Source of the DNA: Paenibacillus sp. 32O-W
GTDB taxonomy: Bacteria > Bacillota > Bacilli > Paenibacillales > NBRC-103111
Assembly (NCBI RefSeq): GCF_007679495.1
Contig: NZ_VEGP01000009.1
Coordinates: forward strand, 1-64,000
Direction of reading: 5' to 3'
DNA length: 64,000 bases
The notes under the pieces were generated by a model. The model did not search any database, had not been told where the DNA came from, and worked only from the letters and a program-made list of their open reading frames with translations. Both the position numbers and the translations under genes were made by a program. Every line of letters begins with the position of its first letter. Within the stretch, counting starts at the first letter, position 1. Below are positions 37,471-45,724 of this stretch, piece by piece.

Positions 37471-37764
37471 CTACTCATCGCCGGATGGAAGGGGATCGAA
37501 GAGAAGCGCAAACGCAAGCTGTACGCCGTCTCTCATTCCTTGCAAATACAAGCGTTCATTCTCCAAAGCCCGCGTAAAATGAACCTTGTCCTCCCATTCC
37601 ATAAACGCCGGCAACTGCGTCATCTCCACGCAGGAAAACATCGCTTGAAAAGCCGTGTACTCTGCTTTACGATAGGTGCACAACTCGGGATCGCGTTCGA
37701 TCCGAGCTGAAACGTGGTCCAGCCGCCGCTGAAACGCGTTTTGAAACCATGACGGAAACTCCAT
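37471..37764 (-). CDS. Hypothetical ICE protein
   Basis: A 97-aa, mostly helical and acidic protein (FPSWFQNAFQRRLDHVSARI, YTAFQAMFSCVEMTQL, ALENERLYLQGMRDGVQLAF). No family recognised with certainty; the helical pattern resembles small DUF6809-type proteins. ATG at 37764 has a strong GGAGGGGG SD. It lies between the Spo0E-like gene and prgI on the same strand. Confidence 0.65.
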   Translation of the reverse strand: MEFPSWFQNAFQRRLDHVSARIERDPELCTYRKAEYTAFQAMFSCVEMTQLPAFMEWEDKVHFTRALENERLYLQGMRDGVQLAFALLFDPLPSGDE

Positions 37765-37793
37765 TGACTTCCCCCTCCTTATGCGAACGCGCT

Positions 37794-37979
37794 CTAGCGC
37801 AGCTGACGCTCTCGTCCGGACTTCCTTTGAAGCCACTGGACAATCCATTCGTCCACCTTCCGGCTTTGAGCCTGAACCGCCTCATTCTCGAACAGAGGAA
37901 TTCCCTGATCAAGAGATTTTTTCCCGAGTTCGTTCAACTTCCTTCTTTCCTCCTCCAATTGACCAAGCAATCGTGTCAT
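37794..37979 (-). CDS. Spo0E-like aspartyl-phosphate phosphatase
   Basis: A 61-aa protein of two helices with the Spo0E family pattern: LEEERRKLNELGKKSLDQG, then SRKVDEWIVQW, holding the SxxxD signature used to dephosphorylate Spo0A~P. Size matches the family. ATG at 37979 has GGGAGG upstream; longer upstream starts lack a ribosome site. It heads the small operon that ends in virB4. It could delay host sporulation during transfer, which is inference. Confidence 0.75.
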   Translation of the reverse strand: MTRLLGQLEEERRKLNELGKKSLDQGIPLFENEAVQAQSRKVDEWIVQWLQRKSGRERQLR

Positions 37980-38073
37980 CGGTCGGCCTCCCAGTGTCTT
38001 CATTAGATCGGCGTTTCTGGCTGTCTGAATGATAGAGTATCTCTCCATTTTATTGCGAAAATCGGTTTATTTC

Positions 38074-38102
38074 ATTTTAATGCGATATTCGCATTAAAAC
38101 AA
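38074..38102 (-). promoter_or_regulatory. Promoter with embedded 25-bp palindrome, operator of XRE regulator
   Basis: On the minus strand TTGTTT and TAAAAT are 17 bases apart. A perfect palindrome, TTTTAATGCGA-TAT-TCGCATTAAAA (38075-38099), fills the spacer and overlaps both boxes. It lies between the Spo0E-like gene (-) and the XRE gene (+). A dimeric repressor bound here would block transcription toward spo0E-prgI-virB4. Confidence 0.75.
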
Positions 38103-38148
38103 TGATGCACTCACGTACAATTTTGCTTGTAATGTGAGGTGCATACAA

Positions 38149-38400
38149 ATGAAACATCGAAAAGAACCGCCAGGCGACAAAAATATAATCGGCGTGAGAG
38201 TCGTTGCCATCCGCAAGGCAAAGGGGATGAAACAGAAGGAGTTTCTCGCCAGACTGCAAACGGCTGGCCTTGACATCAGTCCTACCAGTCTTTCGCGTCT
38301 GGAAGGGCAGTATCGGCTTGTCCAAGACTACGAAGTCGTGGCGATTGCCAAAGCGCTGGATGTTTCCGTCCGGGAATTGCTGGGCGAAGAATCGGAATGA
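38149..38400 (+). CDS. XRE-family transcriptional regulator
   Basis: An 83-aa single-domain HTH protein: VVAIRKAKGMKQKEFLARL, SPTSLSRLEGQYRLVQDYEVV, AIAKALDVSVRELLG. It is the only plus-strand gene amid the minus-strand transfer genes. ATG at 38149 follows GTGAGG. A 25-bp palindrome 50 bp upstream sits in the divergent promoter, so it most likely represses the virB4 operon and perhaps itself. Confidence 0.88.
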   Translation: MKHRKEPPGDKNIIGVRVVAIRKAKGMKQKEFLARLQTAGLDISPTSLSRLEGQYRLVQDYEVVAIAKALDVSVRELLGEESE

Positions 38401-38402
38401 AG

Positions 38403-39242
38403 CTACAGCCCCATCATTTCCCTCACCACCCGGTCCGCCATTTTGACCGTCCCCACGAGTACCAGCATGTTGAAAATCAACTCTCCGATATAGGTCCACA
38501 CCATCGTGACTGCACCCGCGCCTTCATCGACCGCCGGGGGAGCGGAGGCAAAGGCGGAGTAGATGATGCAGGCGAGTACGATAATCGCTCCCTCCAGACA
38601 AGCGGCAGCATATCCTTTGAGAAACGATTTGCCGATATTTTGGCTCGGCTCCCCGGCAAAGGCGGATAGCGGAACGGGAGCGATGGCTGTATATAAATAG
38701 ATGCGAAAAAAACGCCCGTACACCGAGAGGATCATCACAAAAGACAACACTGTGATGAACAGACTGCCCAAAAGGGAGACGACCCACAGCGGAATGCTTT
38801 GCCAAAAGCCGACGTCTTCAATCGCTTTTGCAATGGTGTTCGGCAAGGTCATGGCCTCCGTCTTTCCGAACCCGGAACGTCCCATCATCGTGGAGATGAT
38901 TCCCTGAACAATGGTAAACAGCGCCATCATGAGCTCCAGCCCGTAGGTGACGACCGCTTTGGCCAAGACAAAACGGATAAACAGCTTGACAGCCATCTCC
39001 GGCTTTTTCATTTCGGCAAAACTGCCGGTCGTCTTCACCACGCCAATCACAAAAAACAAGACCAGGAGCGCCAGTCCCGTCGCCTGCAACGCGCCATGAA
39101 TGTCGGTAATGACGCGCCAAACGCCGCCGCCTTTGAAGTCGGCCGGCGACTCGGTAACGAGTTGCCAGATTTCGTTCATTTTCTCGTTCCACGTATCGAG
39201 CGCATGTTCGAGATTGTCAATAATCCAACTGTTTTTGGCCAT
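38403..39242 (-). CDS. VirB6/TrbL-like conjugation membrane protein
   Basis: A 279-aa polytopic membrane protein with about six helices (ATGLALLVLFFVIGVV, WVVSLLGSLFITVLSFVMIL, GAIIVLACIIYSAFASA). A central loop reads RIYLYTAIAPVPLSAFAGE, as in the TrbL/VirB6-like channel proteins of Firmicutes ICEs. ATG at 39242 follows AAAGGGG. Ends two bases from the convergent XRE gene. Position between virD4/VirB2-like genes and prgI-virB4 supports the role. Confidence 0.85.
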   Translation of the reverse strand: MAKNSWIIDNLEHALDTWNEKMNEIWQLVTESPADFKGGGVWRVITDIHGALQATGLALLVLFFVIGVVKTTGSFAEMKKPEMAVKLFIRFVLAKAVVTYGLELMMALFTIVQGIISTMMGRSGFGKTEAMTLPNTIAKAIEDVGFWQSIPLWVVSLLGSLFITVLSFVMILSVYGRFFRIYLYTAIAPVPLSAFAGEPSQNIGKSFLKGYAAACLEGAIIVLACIIYSAFASAPPAVDEGAGAVTMVWTYIGELIFNMLVLVGTVKMADRVVREMMGL

Positions 39243-39309
39243 ATTCTCACCCCTTTTCTTTAGATGGGGAACGGGCAAACCGCCCGTTCCCCTCATTTGC
39301 GACTCCCGT

Positions 39310-39615
39310 TTATCCGGCAATCAGGGTAAGAATTTCCTTCGTGAAGGTAATGATAATCCCGCCGGCGAGCGTCAGGAACCCGTTCGCCCGCTGGGAAGGG
39401 TCGTGAGACTTGAGCGACAATCCGATCTGGACAATGCCGAAGCCGAGTATGATCATGCCGATGGCCCGGATTAAGCCGAATATGAAAGTGGACAAATTAT
39501 TGACCGTCGTCATCGGATCGCCCTCGGCATAAGCGGTGGAGACAAATACGGTTCCCGTTAACATCAGCATGATGTACAATGCCAACAGCCGTTTCTTTTT
39601 GAACTTCAATTTCAT
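39310..39615 (-). CDS. VirB2/Maff2-like small membrane protein
   Basis: A 101-aa protein: signal peptide (LLALYIMLMLTGTVFVSTAYA), then two hydrophobic segments separated by a polar loop (LKSHDPSQRANG). This is the layout of VirB2/TrbC pilin-like or Maff2 proteins found between virD4 and the VirB6-like gene. Its start overlaps the stop of virD4 (ATGATG after GAGGGGA). Probably a channel or pilus subunit. Confidence 0.75.
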   Translation of the reverse strand: MKLKFKKKRLLALYIMLMLTGTVFVSTAYAEGDPMTTVNNLSTFIFGLIRAIGMIILGFGIVQIGLSLKSHDPSQRANGFLTLAGGIIITFTKEILTLIAG

Positions 39616-41384
39616 CATTCCCCTCGCAAAAATAGCGACTCCATGTCTTCTTCCGACAGAAGCTCGTACTCTCCGTTTTCATCAAGCGTCACGGTTCGCC
39701 AATCCAAAGCGTGTTCCGTGCCGCCATGCTGGAAGGGAGGACCTTTGCCATCCGTCGTGAGCGCGACATGGGGATGCCTGAGCAAATCGTATTTGTCGTC
39801 CTGAACAGGACGCTCGCCGCGAATAAAGAGCAAGGCATAGCGGTTATCGAGGAGCCGCACCTCATCGGGCGTCAGCAAGTCGCGGCCGGACAGCTGATAG
39901 TTGATCGAATAACTGCCGCTGCGTCCCTTGCTTTGGCCGTACGTGTTCGTGTCGATCGTTTCCTTGCCCAGCAGTTCCGAGACGTATTTGTGGGTGGATT
40001 GTTCATTGCCGCCAAGGTACAAAAACACATCGCAGTTCCCCACGATCGATTCCCACGACTCCTTATACAGCGCTTTGAGCTGCGCCAAATTTTGCAGGAT
40101 GATGGAAACCGAAATCTCGCGGCTGCGCATGGTGGAGAGCAGCTTGTCGAATTCATCGGGCAAGGCGACGTTGGCAAATTCGTCCATCACAAAATGCACG
40201 TGCACCGGCAAGCGTCCGCCGTGCCGGTAGTCGGCCTCATACATCAGGCATTGGAAAAGCTGGGTGTAGAGCATCCCGACGATGAAGTTGAAACTGCTGT
40301 CGTTGTCGGGAATGACGGCAAACAGCGCCGTCTTTTTTTCTCCCATGACAGGCAATTCCATTTCATCGACCAGGCTCATCCCGGCGATCGTATGCAAGTT
40401 GAACTTCTCCAGCCGAACGCCGAGGCCGATCAAAATCGATTTGGCCGTTTTACCCGCCGCCAGCTTGAAAATGTTGTACTGTTTGACCGCCAAATGCTCC
40501 GGGTCGCGCATGGCCAGCCGTTCAAACAACTCGTCCAGCGGACTTTGATACGTTTCATCCTCTTCCCGTACCTCGGCGGCGGCGATCATCTCCATCACCA
40601 TCGGAAAATTCTGTTCCTCCGGCGGCGCTTCATAGAGCAAATACAAAACGAGCGCCTCCAGCAACGCCGTTTCGGATCGTTCCCAGAACGGGTCGTTCGT
40701 GTTGCTGCCTTTCGGCGTCGTATTGCGAATCAGGTTCGTGACCAGTTTCAATACGTCCTTGTCGTCCTTCAAATAGGCGAAAGGGTTATAGCCATGAGAA
40801 CGATGGGGATTGATCAGGTCGAGCACCTTGATGTCATATCCTTTGGCCTTGAGCAGATGGCCGGTATCCCGCAAGATTTCGCCTTTAGGGTCGAGAACGA
40901 CGAACGACGTGTGCGCCTGCATGACGTTCGGTTTGGCATAAAACCTTGTTTTGCCGGATCCGGAACCGCCTACGACAAGCACATTCAAGTTTCTCCGGTG
41001 CTTGCGACCGTCCAGACCGATGCACACCTGCTTGGTTAAAATTTTGTTTTGTTTCGACTCTTTACTGCTATATTTGGCGCATATGGTTTTCGCCCGGCCC
41101 CAACGGGCGCTGCCATGCTCCTCCCGTCGTCGATAGTTTCGCGGGGAGGCCAGATAGACGCCGACGCCGAGTCCATAGGCCAGCGTAAAAAAGAGCAGAC
41201 AGCGCGGCGTATCGTCCACCCATCGGATGTCAAAGGGGCGGTGGATCGCCACGCTGAGATGCTCCACCATCGCCGGAAGCCCGCTGGAAAGAGAAGGGGC
41301 GGTGAGCAATGCCGCCCAAACGACGGGAATCAAAAAAATCGCAAAGAGTATCAAATGACTCCTTGCGGTTTCAACGCGCCTCAT
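39615..41384 (-). CDS. virD4: VirD4-type coupling protein
   Basis: A 589-aa type IV coupling protein that brings the relaxase-DNA complex to the channel. Two N-terminal membrane helices (ILFAIFLIPVVWAALL and CLLFFTLAYGLGVGVYL), Walker A LVVGGSGSGKTRFYAKPN, Walker B HFVMDEFANVALPDEFDKLL, and the C-terminal SGRDLLTPDEVRLLDN region. ATG at 41384 follows GGAG and overlaps the preceding 63-aa gene by 14 bases. Confidence 0.95.
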   Translation of the reverse strand: MRRVETARSHLILFAIFLIPVVWAALLTAPSLSSGLPAMVEHLSVAIHRPFDIRWVDDTPRCLLFFTLAYGLGVGVYLASPRNYRRREEHGSARWGRAKTICAKYSSKESKQNKILTKQVCIGLDGRKHRRNLNVLVVGGSGSGKTRFYAKPNVMQAHTSFVVLDPKGEILRDTGHLLKAKGYDIKVLDLINPHRSHGYNPFAYLKDDKDVLKLVTNLIRNTTPKGSNTNDPFWERSETALLEALVLYLLYEAPPEEQNFPMVMEMIAAAEVREEDETYQSPLDELFERLAMRDPEHLAVKQYNIFKLAAGKTAKSILIGLGVRLEKFNLHTIAGMSLVDEMELPVMGEKKTALFAVIPDNDSSFNFIVGMLYTQLFQCLMYEADYRHGGRLPVHVHFVMDEFANVALPDEFDKLLSTMRSREISVSIILQNLAQLKALYKESWESIVGNCDVFLYLGGNEQSTHKYVSELLGKETIDTNTYGQSKGRSGSYSINYQLSGRDLLTPDEVRLLDNRYALLFIRGERPVQDDKYDLLRHPHVALTTDGKGPPFQHGGTEHALDWRTVTLDENGEYELLSEEDMESLFLRGE

Positions 41385-41562
41385 GATGGCTCCGGCGTTT
41401 ATGTTTTTGATAAGGAGCGTCAATTGTTTTGAGCAACAGATCATCGACGGCATCGGTGGGGCGCTTCTCGCCGATCAAATCGTTTCGCAGCGCATTCAGC
41501 GCATGCACCACAATGCCATGCTCGTAATGATCCAAACATAAAATCCGTTCTTCTTCCTTCAC
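41371..41562 (-). CDS. Small hypothetical protein before virD4
   Basis: A 63-aa acidic helical protein (LDHYEHGIVVHALNALRNDL, PTDAVDDLLLKTIDAPYQK). It starts at GTG 41562, just after AGGGAGGGAG; the frame's earlier TTG would place the SD inside the coding region. Similar short proteins often precede virD4 in these elements. Function unknown. Confidence 0.7.
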   Translation of the reverse strand: MKEEERILCLDHYEHGIVVHALNALRNDLIGEKRPTDAVDDLLLKTIDAPYQKHKRRSHHEAR

Positions 41563-41601
41563 AGGCGCTCCCTCCCTAAGCAAAATAGAACTTGACGGCG
41601 C

Positions 41602-42507
41602 TTACCTTGCCGGTTCCGTCCGTAGTTGTTGCCGCTGCTGCGCCAGCATCCGGTTCATCCTGCGGGCCATGTCGTGTGCGGCATCCTTCATCACCGTCAG
41701 TTCGGCGCGAACTTGCTGCGGCTCGATGTCCTTCAACTTCTCCTGCATACGATGGAAGCGAAAGGAAGACGTGTCCACGCCGAACTGTTTGCACAGCATG
41801 TAAGAGGCGCAATATGCATGGAACGTAAAATCGGAACGGCTGTATCGGCCATCGCCGCGATCCAGTTCCGCATGCGCCAGCTCCTGCGCGAGCGACCGGA
41901 AAATATCCCCGGCATCCAGGCCGCGGCGGATGACAATATTTCTCGTGTCCGGCTGGTATAGTGCATGCATTTCCGGCGGCAGCGCATCGTTAATGACGAT
42001 CGGGACGGGGGCGCGATCCACCAGCGCTTTGATACGCATCCGGTCGTCCGGGTAAGTCGGCTGTTCCCTCTTTTGGCTGGCCGTCGTTTGTGCGATGTCG
42101 AACATCTTTTTGGGGTTATAGCTAATGCCGGTGCTGCCGTCTTCCCTCCGGTACTCCTCACCCGGCTCCAAAATGTAAAAGCCGGTTTCCTTGCGACGAA
42201 TAAATACGCCTTGTTCTTTCCATGTATCAAAATCGGCGATGCGGGTCGCCTCCGGCCGCTGCGCGAGAATCAGAAGCGCATTGGATACGCTGTAGCGATC
42301 GAAACGGCTCTGCACATCCAGATAACGCTGAAACTCATCGCCGCTTTGCGCAATGGAGGATGTCGCGGCATCAATCGTCTCATAAGTCCATTGCCTAAGT
42401 TCCTGCTTTTTTTGTGCCCAGGCTTCCTTGTCAAACGGTTGCTCGGACGGATTCGTGGATGATCGACTGGCTGCATCCTGACGGAATAAATCGTCCAGAT
42501 TGTTCAT
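41602..42507 (-). CDS. ArdC-like protein with degenerate zinc site
   Basis: A 301-aa protein. The N-terminal half (LDVQSRFDRYSVSNALLILA, FDTWKEQGVFIRRKETG) matches the ArdC N-terminal single-stranded-DNA-binding domain. The C-terminal half resembles the associated metallopeptidase domain but reads SLAQELAHAELD, so the first His of HExxH is Gln. ArdC proteins protect incoming DNA from restriction. Loss of the zinc ligand suggests a non-proteolytic role. Its ATG overlaps the PcfB-like stop as ATGA. Confidence 0.78.
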   Translation of the reverse strand: MNNLDDLFRQDAASRSSTNPSEQPFDKEAWAQKKQELRQWTYETIDAATSSIAQSGDEFQRYLDVQSRFDRYSVSNALLILAQRPEATRIADFDTWKEQGVFIRRKETGFYILEPGEEYRREDGSTGISYNPKKMFDIAQTTASQKREQPTYPDDRMRIKALVDRAPVPIVINDALPPEMHALYQPDTRNIVIRRGLDAGDIFRSLAQELAHAELDRGDGRYSRSDFTFHAYCASYMLCKQFGVDTSSFRFHRMQEKLKDIEPQQVRAELTVMKDAAHDMARRMNRMLAQQRQQLRTEPAR

Positions 42508-43400
42508 TTGGCTTTCCCTCGCTTTCGAGATCCGTTGGATTTGGTTTTCCCCGTCTTCGCTTTACCGGCATTTCGCTCGCTTCGTTGGGTCAGCGACGGT
42601 TCCTTGACCAACTGACGCCGCTCTTTCTCCGCTCTCCTATTTTCTTCCCGAATCTCGCGCAGCAGTTCACGGATCGATGGCCACCGCTGCACGGTCTCGG
42701 CTTTCTGTTCAATCGTACCCCTTGCGGATGCTTCGCTGCGCCCGGAGGTAGGCTCGAACGGATGGGGCGGCTCCGTCGTCGCCATCGTGGGGTTTGGGTT
42801 GCCGTTCGCCGGGGAAGTTGGCTGCGCCGATTCGGGCCTCTGCATCAGTTCGTCCAAAAAATCGTTGGTGCTCTTCTCCGCAGAAGTTCCCTTGACCGCC
42901 GCTCTTTGTTCCTCCATCTGCTGACGGGTTTGGTCCGGTGCTTGTTGCCGGTGTTGCCCGGATGTTGATTGGTCCTGCTGATTCCCGGCGCGGGATTTCT
43001 CAATTTCGCTTTTAATGCTGGCCGTATCCACGGTCGCCAGTTTGAAGCGCTCGACAATGCGATTGATTTTGGACGCGTCCTCGGCCCGTACCATCACGTC
43101 GCATAACCCATCGACATTCTTTTTGTCCCGCAGGGCACAGTACAGGACGCCGTAACGTTTGGCCTCCTTGCAGAACGTGGGCAAGTCTTCGTTTTTGACG
43201 GCAAATACTTTCAATTCCTTGCCGCTGCGAAGCAAGCTTTCCAGACGGATGCTGCCCTTCGTCCGCTTCTGCCCTTGCAGGGCGGCAAACAAATAGGCGG
43301 CCAGATGCTTAGCGCCTTCACCGGAAATCTTGGCCATTACCTCGATACCCCGCAGACTCATGTTGACGACCTGATCGGCCGCCTCGGCTCCACTGCTCAT
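42504..43400 (-). CDS. PcfB/DUF3801-like relaxosome protein
   Basis: A 298-aa protein. The N-terminal 130 residues (EAADQVVNMSLRGIEVMAKI, AKHLAAYLFAALQ, GVLYCALRDKKN) match the PcfB (DUF3801) family, which links relaxase to coupling protein. The rest is a disordered Gln/Pro/Ser region with a basic tail (KAKTGKTKSNGSRKRGKAK). ATG at 43400 follows GGGAGG; it overlaps the end of the relaxase gene by about 80 bases. Confidence 0.82.
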   Translation of the reverse strand: MSSGAEAADQVVNMSLRGIEVMAKISGEGAKHLAAYLFAALQGQKRTKGSIRLESLLRSGKELKVFAVKNEDLPTFCKEAKRYGVLYCALRDKKNVDGLCDVMVRAEDASKINRIVERFKLATVDTASIKSEIEKSRAGNQQDQSTSGQHRQQAPDQTRQQMEEQRAAVKGTSAEKSTNDFLDELMQRPESAQPTSPANGNPNPTMATTEPPHPFEPTSGRSEASARGTIEQKAETVQRWPSIRELLREIREENRRAEKERRQLVKEPSLTQRSERNAGKAKTGKTKSNGSRKRGKAK

Positions 43401-44733
43401 GGATGGAATCCTCCCTTCGTAATGGTTGATTTTGCTTGTCGCCATGTAGTTTAGTCATCATTTCACCGGATCGGGCAAGGATGCCCGCACACAGCTTCAC
43501 CTCCTTTCGGAGCGTGGCAAGCCGCTTGGATAGTACGGCTATTTGCTCTTTGTAAGCGACGATCTGGCTTTTCTCCTTGCAGCGGCGGAGGCGGTTGTAT
43601 AGCGCTTTGCGTTCGCCGTAAAGCGAGCGCATCTCTTGCCGGGTGACAGATACATAGTCCAAAAGCTGATCCTTGCTGGAAATACGGTGCTGACAGAGCA
43701 GCTTGGTCTGCGCGGTAATAACCGCCAAATGCCGCAAGTCTTCACGCAATAAAAAATGCGTCCTTCTCACGGACGCGCGAAAATGAGGCAATATGCCCAT
43801 CTCATATAAATAGCGCAGGTACAATGCTTGCAAGCCGCTGAACTTCCTGCCGGATCGAAGCGTTCCTTTGCAAACGGCGCGCCTGCTTCGTGGCATTGAC
43901 AAAGGCTGTGGTTTACGGGGAATGCGGTTTCGCAAAATCCGCTTTTTCAGAGCATCTTCCGTATAGTCGTCCCCCAAGCTGCGCAAACGAACGAAACGTT
44001 CCTTTCCGGGTGGACGCACCGCCATATGCTTCACGGTCGTTTTCACTTCATAACCCTGCTTCTGCAAAGCAGCGATAAACTGGGTCCACGTCATGGATGC
44101 CGCAATCGCCTGATCCACATCGGTCCGAATCAATCCTCGCCAAGTCGGCTTGCCTTCCTGATCCGCTTTCCATTCTCCGTAGTGCTTGGCCTTGCCCGGC
44201 TCGGGCTGCTCAATTACTGACAATGCATGTTCCCGGCATAACCGGTCGGATGTTCTCCGCAGAAGTGCGTAGGAGGCTTTGTTGTCGTAATACCGTCTGC
44301 CGTCTATAAAGGAAACGGAGTTGAGCACGAAGTGATTGTGCAAATGCTCCTTGTCCAGATGGGTCGATACCACGACTTCAAAGCGATCTCCCCATAGCTC
44401 CTGCGCCAGCTTGACGCCGATGGCATGCGCGATCTCCGGCGTAGCTTCGCCCGGCGCAAACGCCTGATACCCGTGAAAAGCCACAATGCCTTCCGTCTTT
44501 TGAAACTGCCGCTTGGTGCGCTGCATTTGCTCGTATGCAGTGAGCGGGTCGCAATTGATGCCGCTCACATAAAGCTGCCTTTCCGTTTTGGCATCCGCTT
44601 TTGCATATTCCAGCACCTGCCGCAAACCTTCATTCTTCTCGGCGCGATCTTGCGCTGTTTTGTCGGGATTGGTGGCGTAATCAATCACGCGCTTCAATCG
44701 GTCGGTGACATCCCATATTGCCGTCGTCGCCAT
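43318..44733 (-). CDS. MOBP-type relaxase
   Basis: A 471-aa DNA-nicking relaxase that starts transfer at oriT. The metal-binding triad is in VVSTHLDKEHLHNHFVLNSV (HxDxxHxHNH). The likely nicking Tyr is near the N-terminus (VIDYATNP). The C-terminal half is helical and basic. SD AAAGGGGG precedes the ATG. MobC lies 14 bases upstream, and a repeat-rich likely oriT beyond it. Confidence 0.93.
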   Translation of the reverse strand: MATTAIWDVTDRLKRVIDYATNPDKTAQDRAEKNEGLRQVLEYAKADAKTERQLYVSGINCDPLTAYEQMQRTKRQFQKTEGIVAFHGYQAFAPGEATPEIAHAIGVKLAQELWGDRFEVVVSTHLDKEHLHNHFVLNSVSFIDGRRYYDNKASYALLRRTSDRLCREHALSVIEQPEPGKAKHYGEWKADQEGKPTWRGLIRTDVDQAIAASMTWTQFIAALQKQGYEVKTTVKHMAVRPPGKERFVRLRSLGDDYTEDALKKRILRNRIPRKPQPLSMPRSRRAVCKGTLRSGRKFSGLQALYLRYLYEMGILPHFRASVRRTHFLLREDLRHLAVITAQTKLLCQHRISSKDQLLDYVSVTRQEMRSLYGERKALYNRLRRCKEKSQIVAYKEQIAVLSKRLATLRKEVKLCAGILARSGEMMTKLHGDKQNQPLRREDSIHEQWSRGGRSGRQHESAGYRGNGQDFR

Positions 44734-44747
44734 ATGTGACGCCCCCT

Positions 44748-45107
44748 TTACGGCGGATGCACATTTGGAGTCGCTTGCTCGGTTCTTCGTTCCGGCGCAG
44801 TCACGGCCTGTTGAATCTGTTGGACGGCGCGGCGCAACTGATCGGCCTCCCGCTGAAAAGTGGCCCGATCCAGATGGCCTGTCGCATGTGCTTTCGCCGC
44901 CAGTTGATTAAGATTGTTGCCAATGGCGTGAAGCTGGCGCATCATCGCGTAATAATCCGGTGGCGGCAGCGCCTTCGGGATATAGCCATTGATCAAGGAA
45001 CGGAGATAACCTTCCCGTGAAAGTCCGGATTTTTTCGCATTGGTTTGGAGTCTTGCGTCTTCTTCATTGTTCACCCATACCTGAATGCGAATCCCTCGTT
45101 TTCTCAT
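44748..45107 (-). CDS. mobC: MobC-like relaxosome accessory protein
   Basis: A 119-aa ribbon-helix-helix type protein: RIQVWVNNEEDARLQTNAKK, SGLSREGYLRSLINGYIP, then the MobC signature MMRQLHAIGNNLNQLAAKAH. It binds oriT and helps the relaxase nick. ATG at 45107 has a weak GAAAG SD; an upstream start at 45188 adds 27 residues and cannot be excluded. Confidence 0.9.
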   Translation of the reverse strand: MRKRGIRIQVWVNNEEDARLQTNAKKSGLSREGYLRSLINGYIPKALPPPDYYAMMRQLHAIGNNLNQLAAKAHATGHLDRATFQREADQLRRAVQQIQQAVTAPERRTEQATPNVHPP

Positions 45108-45238
45108 CGCTTTCGCTTCTTTCTTCAAAAGAATGGTCTTAATAAAAATGCTAAATGGCTTCTGCCGTCTCTGAAAAATACCGTTCATTGTTGCAACCTT
45201 TATTCTTGAAAAACAGCGTGTTGTTTAGATGTGGGGTA

Positions 45239-45314
45239 TTAGGGGCCTGCCCCTAACAAGCCGAATTTGGGAGACCAAATTCAGTGCTTGCTGCAACACG
45301 AGACATCCGTCTCG
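45239..45314. other. oriT: Probable origin of transfer (oriT)
   Basis: Three inverted repeats in 76 bp, directly upstream of mobC and the relaxase: TTAGGGGC-CT-GCCCCTAA (45239-45256), GAATTTGG-GAGA-CCAAATTC (45263-45282) and CGAGAC-ATCC-GTCTCG (45299-45314). Such clustered repeats beside mobC are typical of MOBP oriT sites. The nick position cannot be read with confidence. Confidence 0.6.
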
Positions 45315-45366
45315 CGTCGCCTTCAAGCACCTGCCGGGAAAAAGAGAGGACCCCAAAAACACAAAA

Positions 45367-45391
45367 AGACGCCGATTCGCTCAGCGTCTTC
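45367..45391 (-). terminator. Terminator after the toxin-antitoxin genes
   Basis: On the minus strand AAGACGC and GCGTCTT pair, followed by TTTTTG. It lies 16 bp past the toxin stop. Confidence 0.8.
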
Positions 45392-45406
45392 CTCAGAACT
45401 TTTTTG

Positions 45407-45724
45407 TTATCGCACCAACCAGCGGTAATCCTGGCGGCAGTCTACAATGAAATCGACATACACGATTTCATCCTGAATCTGATACAACACCAGATACCAT
45501 TTTTCCACGAACATCTTGTGATACTTGTTTGACGGAATAAATTCAGCTTCCAGAAAAGGATAGCGTTCCGGCATTTTCACCAAGGAACGTATCGCTTGCA
45601 GCAATTCGTTTTTCGTTTTTCGCGCCGCATCCGGATTTTTTTCCGCAAGGAATCGCACATGAACCGCCAGCATTTGGCGGGCGCGGTCGGAAACGATGAT
45701 CTTATAACGGGGCATCTTTTCCAT
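45407..45724 (-). CDS. RelE/ParE-family toxin
   Basis: A 105-aa basic toxin of the RelE/ParE superfamily: YKIIVSDRARQMLAVHVRFL, IRSLVKMPERYPFLEAEF, KMFVEKWYLVLYQIQDEIVY and the final VDCRQDYRWLV. Members either cut mRNA at the ribosome or block gyrase; the sequence does not decide which. It overlaps the antitoxin gene by 23 bases. GAGG lies six bases before the ATG. Confidence 0.87.
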   Translation of the reverse strand: MEKMPRYKIIVSDRARQMLAVHVRFLAEKNPDAARKTKNELLQAIRSLVKMPERYPFLEAEFIPSNKYHKMFVEKWYLVLYQIQDEIVYVDFIVDCRQDYRWLVR

